Below are positions 62,622-64,000 of a DNA stretch of 64,000 nucleotides, one piece after another. Below the pieces are notes generated by a model, which saw only the letters and a list, made by a program, of their open reading frames with translations, was not told where the DNA came from and did no database searches. The position numbers were made by a program, and so were the translations under genes. The stretch comes from Acidimicrobiia bacterium. Its GTDB lineage: Bacteria > Actinomycetota > Acidimicrobiia > Acidimicrobiales > SKKL01. Numbering within the stretch: position 1 is the first letter of the stretch; every line of letters begins with the position of its first letter. The stretch is taken from the NCBI GenBank assembly GCA_016649895.1, contig JAENWR010000003.1, positions 1-64,000 of the forward strand. Reading direction: 5' to 3'.

Positions 62622-62646
62622 AAGACGCTCTACGGCGGAAGTTCCC

Positions 62647-63798
62647 GTGACTCAGTCTCCCCGTCAGTCGAACCCGTTCCGTCCTGGGTTCAACCAGGCC
62701 CCCGGGGTGCTCGCCGGCCGCGACGAGGTCCTCGCCGCCGTGGGGGAGGCGCTCGACGTCGCTGCGCTCGATGCCCGCACGCCAACCCCGCTCGTGCTCG
62801 TCGGTTCGCGAGGGGTCGGCAAGACGGTGCTCCTCGGCGCAGTGGCCGAGCTCGCTGCCGAACGCCATGCCTGGCTCACGATCGCCGTCGAGGTGCGGCC
62901 TGACCTCGGCTTCGTCCCCCAGCTGATCGACCGGCTCCAGGCGGGCCGAGAGCTGCTCGATGCGGCTCCGAGCGGACGTTTCACCCTCGACTCGCTGACG
63001 GCACGCCTTGGCATCTCGGGCACGGGCATCGAAGGGGAGCTCCGCCGAGAGCGGCCGGCAGGCCCGCACGTCGATCTGCTCCTCGAGCGGACCCTGGTCG
63101 ACGTCTGCGAGTTCGCCGTGCAGCGGGGAACGGGGATCGTCATCACCGTCGACGAGGCGCACCTCGCCGGGCGGGCTGGGCTGGGGGAACTGGCGGCGAC
63201 CCTGCAGCAGCACGTGGCGGAGAACTGGCCGCTCGTGGTCGTGCTCGCTGGGCTGCCATCCCTGCGCGATCCCGGACGTGCCATCACCTACCTCGAGCGC
63301 GCCGAGTGGCACGAGATCGGGCTCCTCGATCCCGCCGACACCGCGCTCGCCCTGGTGGGTCCGGCCGAGGATGCCGGACGGCCCATGACCGACGAGGCGC
63401 TCGACATCTTGGTCGCGGCGTCGGGCGGCTACCCGTTCGCGGTGCAGCTCCTCGGACACCACGCCTGGCGGGCATCGACGGGCGGGTCCACCATCGACGC
63501 CGACAGCGCCCGTGCCGCGGTTCCTGCGGCCGATCGCGCCCTCAGCGACGGGCTCTACGCCCAACGGTGGGCCGATGCGTCAGGTCGCGAGCGCGAGTAC
63601 CTCCAGGCGACCGCCCGAGTGATGCTCGACGACGGCTCAGCGTCGGGTTCGCAGGTGGCGGCCGCCCTCGGTGCCACCACGCCCGAGGTGTCGTACCTCC
63701 GCCAGCGCCTCCTGAAGAAGGGCACCCTCGTCGCCGTGGGACGCGATCTGCGGTTCCCCGTGCCCGGGATGGCGGCATGGATCCGCGACGAGACCTGA
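62647..63798 (+). CDS. AAA-family ATP-binding protein
   Basis: 383 residues. The N-terminal signature NPFRPGFNQAPGVLAGRDEVL leads into a Walker A (LVLVGSRGVGKTVLLGAVAE) near residue 52 and a Walker B (GIVITVDEAHLAG) near 165. The C-terminal third looks like a winged helix (SGSQVAAALGATTPEVSYLR), typical of STAND/AAA ATPases that end in a wHTH. The role is unknown; such genes are scattered singly in actinobacterial genomes. The GTG start has a weak ribosome-binding site. Its upstream region is AT-rich with repeats, suggesting separate acquisition or tight regulation. Confidence 0.83.
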   Translation: MTQSPRQSNPFRPGFNQAPGVLAGRDEVLAAVGEALDVAALDARTPTPLVLVGSRGVGKTVLLGAVAELAAERHAWLTIAVEVRPDLGFVPQLIDRLQAGRELLDAAPSGRFTLDSLTARLGISGTGIEGELRRERPAGPHVDLLLERTLVDVCEFAVQRGTGIVITVDEAHLAGRAGLGELAATLQQHVAENWPLVVVLAGLPSLRDPGRAITYLERAEWHEIGLLDPADTALALVGPAEDAGRPMTDEALDILVAASGGYPFAVQLLGHHAWRASTGGSTIDADSARAAVPAADRALSDGLYAQRWADASGREREYLQATARVMLDDGSASGSQVAAALGATTPEVSYLRQRLLKKGTLVAVGRDLRFPVPGMAAWIRDET

Positions 63799-63953
63799 CC
63801 CGGGGCGACCCGTTCTCGCTCCACGAGGCAGAAGTGGTTCCCGTCGACATCGGTGAGGCCGATCGCGCCGGTGCAGCCGTCGTCGCTGGCGAGGCGCGGC
63901 CCCGGTAGCTGCAGCCCGAAGTTGTCGGAGGCGAGCTGGTCTTGAGGCGTCGC
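63799..63953 (-). pseudogene. Possible glyoxalase/VOC-domain remnant
   Basis: A minus-strand frame reads TPQDQLASDNFGLQLPGPRL and then GAIGLTDVDGNHFCLVERE, which resembles the C-terminal strand of a VOC-family protein (the D-x-x-GN-x-FCLV pattern). The frame has an in-frame TGA at 63954-63956 and no start codon after it, and downstream it runs into the 3' end of the ATPase gene. It looks like a fragment rather than a gene. Confidence 0.35.
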
Positions 63954-63956
63954 TCA

Positions 63957-64000
63957 CTGACCGTGAGGTCCTCCGCCGCGTCCTGGCCCATCTATCAGAC
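63957..64000. other. Window end, no assigned gene
   Basis: The last ~45 nt hold no supported gene. An ATG on the minus strand near 63991 opens a frame that reads into the ATPase gene and is probably spurious. Confidence 0.3.

Overview
The window is one contiguous, very GC-rich chromosomal segment of an actinobacterium. Gene content and order point to a deep, non-mycolate lineage such as Acidimicrobiia; that placement is inference. Two blocks follow gene orders known from Mycobacterium tuberculosis and its relatives: tlyA-nadK-recN-steA-steB/mctB-...-pyrG-nudix-xerD-...-scpA-scpB-rluB-...-cmk-der, and pgsA-gcvH-garA-ftsR-...-DUF151-merR. No insertion sequence, prophage, CRISPR array or replication origin was seen.

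Layout. 1-662: 3' end of a 23S rRNA gene, a 5S rRNA gene and a perfect 12-bp terminator. 738-7557: a TPR protein, an AcuI/YhdH-type reductase, an SSB-like protein, the two-subunit 2-oxoglutarate:ferredoxin oxidoreductase KorAB, and a DUF1015 protein. 7635-22929: HAD phosphatase, TlyA, NAD kinase, RecN, then an envelope block (SteA, SteB/MctB-like, MurJ, a 979-residue glycosyltransferase/pseudo-phosphatase/membrane fusion, a MraY/WecA-like transferase), then CTP synthase, a Nudix enzyme and XerD. 22969-34142: DksA-like and HD proteins, convergent trpS and galE, then scpAB, rluB, tyrA, aroA, cmk, plsC and an attenuator-controlled leuA. 34153-41588: a minus-strand group (AI-2E exporter, HD protein, CopD-like protein, IspH) facing a plus-strand group (DUF512 radical SAM, Der, PP2C phosphatase, zinc ribbon). 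41655-50249: tRNA-Pro(GGG), a frameshifted lipoprotein, SRAP, DUF2079, HIT, PgsA, GcvH, a GarA-like FHA protein, FtsR, a PRTase, DUF151, MerR and a nuclease-like protein. 50100-51537 holds a broken secreted beta-helix gene. 51621-57745 is minus strand: a class II aldolase, then a coupled cobalamin salvage and nucleotide-loop operon cbiZ-cobU-cobS-cbiB-cobD-(HAD:cobT). 57825-64000 carries mixed enzymes, the glycosylase Tag and an orphan AAA ATPase.

Sequence-level themes. At many starts a TANNNT hexamer ends 6-9 nt before the start codon with no Shine-Dalgarno sequence, as expected for leaderless mRNAs. Inside operons, genes are joined by GTGA/ATGA overlaps. Several apparent defects (tlyA start codon, lipoprotein, beta-helix gene) each involve a single base or homopolymer and could be real or assembly errors.

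Most interesting points: the MurJ / GT2-pseudophosphatase / PNPT module inside the SteA-SteB neighbourhood; the HAD-CobT fusion, a candidate for the missing alpha-ribazole-phosphate phosphatase; a leucine-codon attenuator before leuA; and a bidirectional promoter whose two -10 elements share two base pairs.
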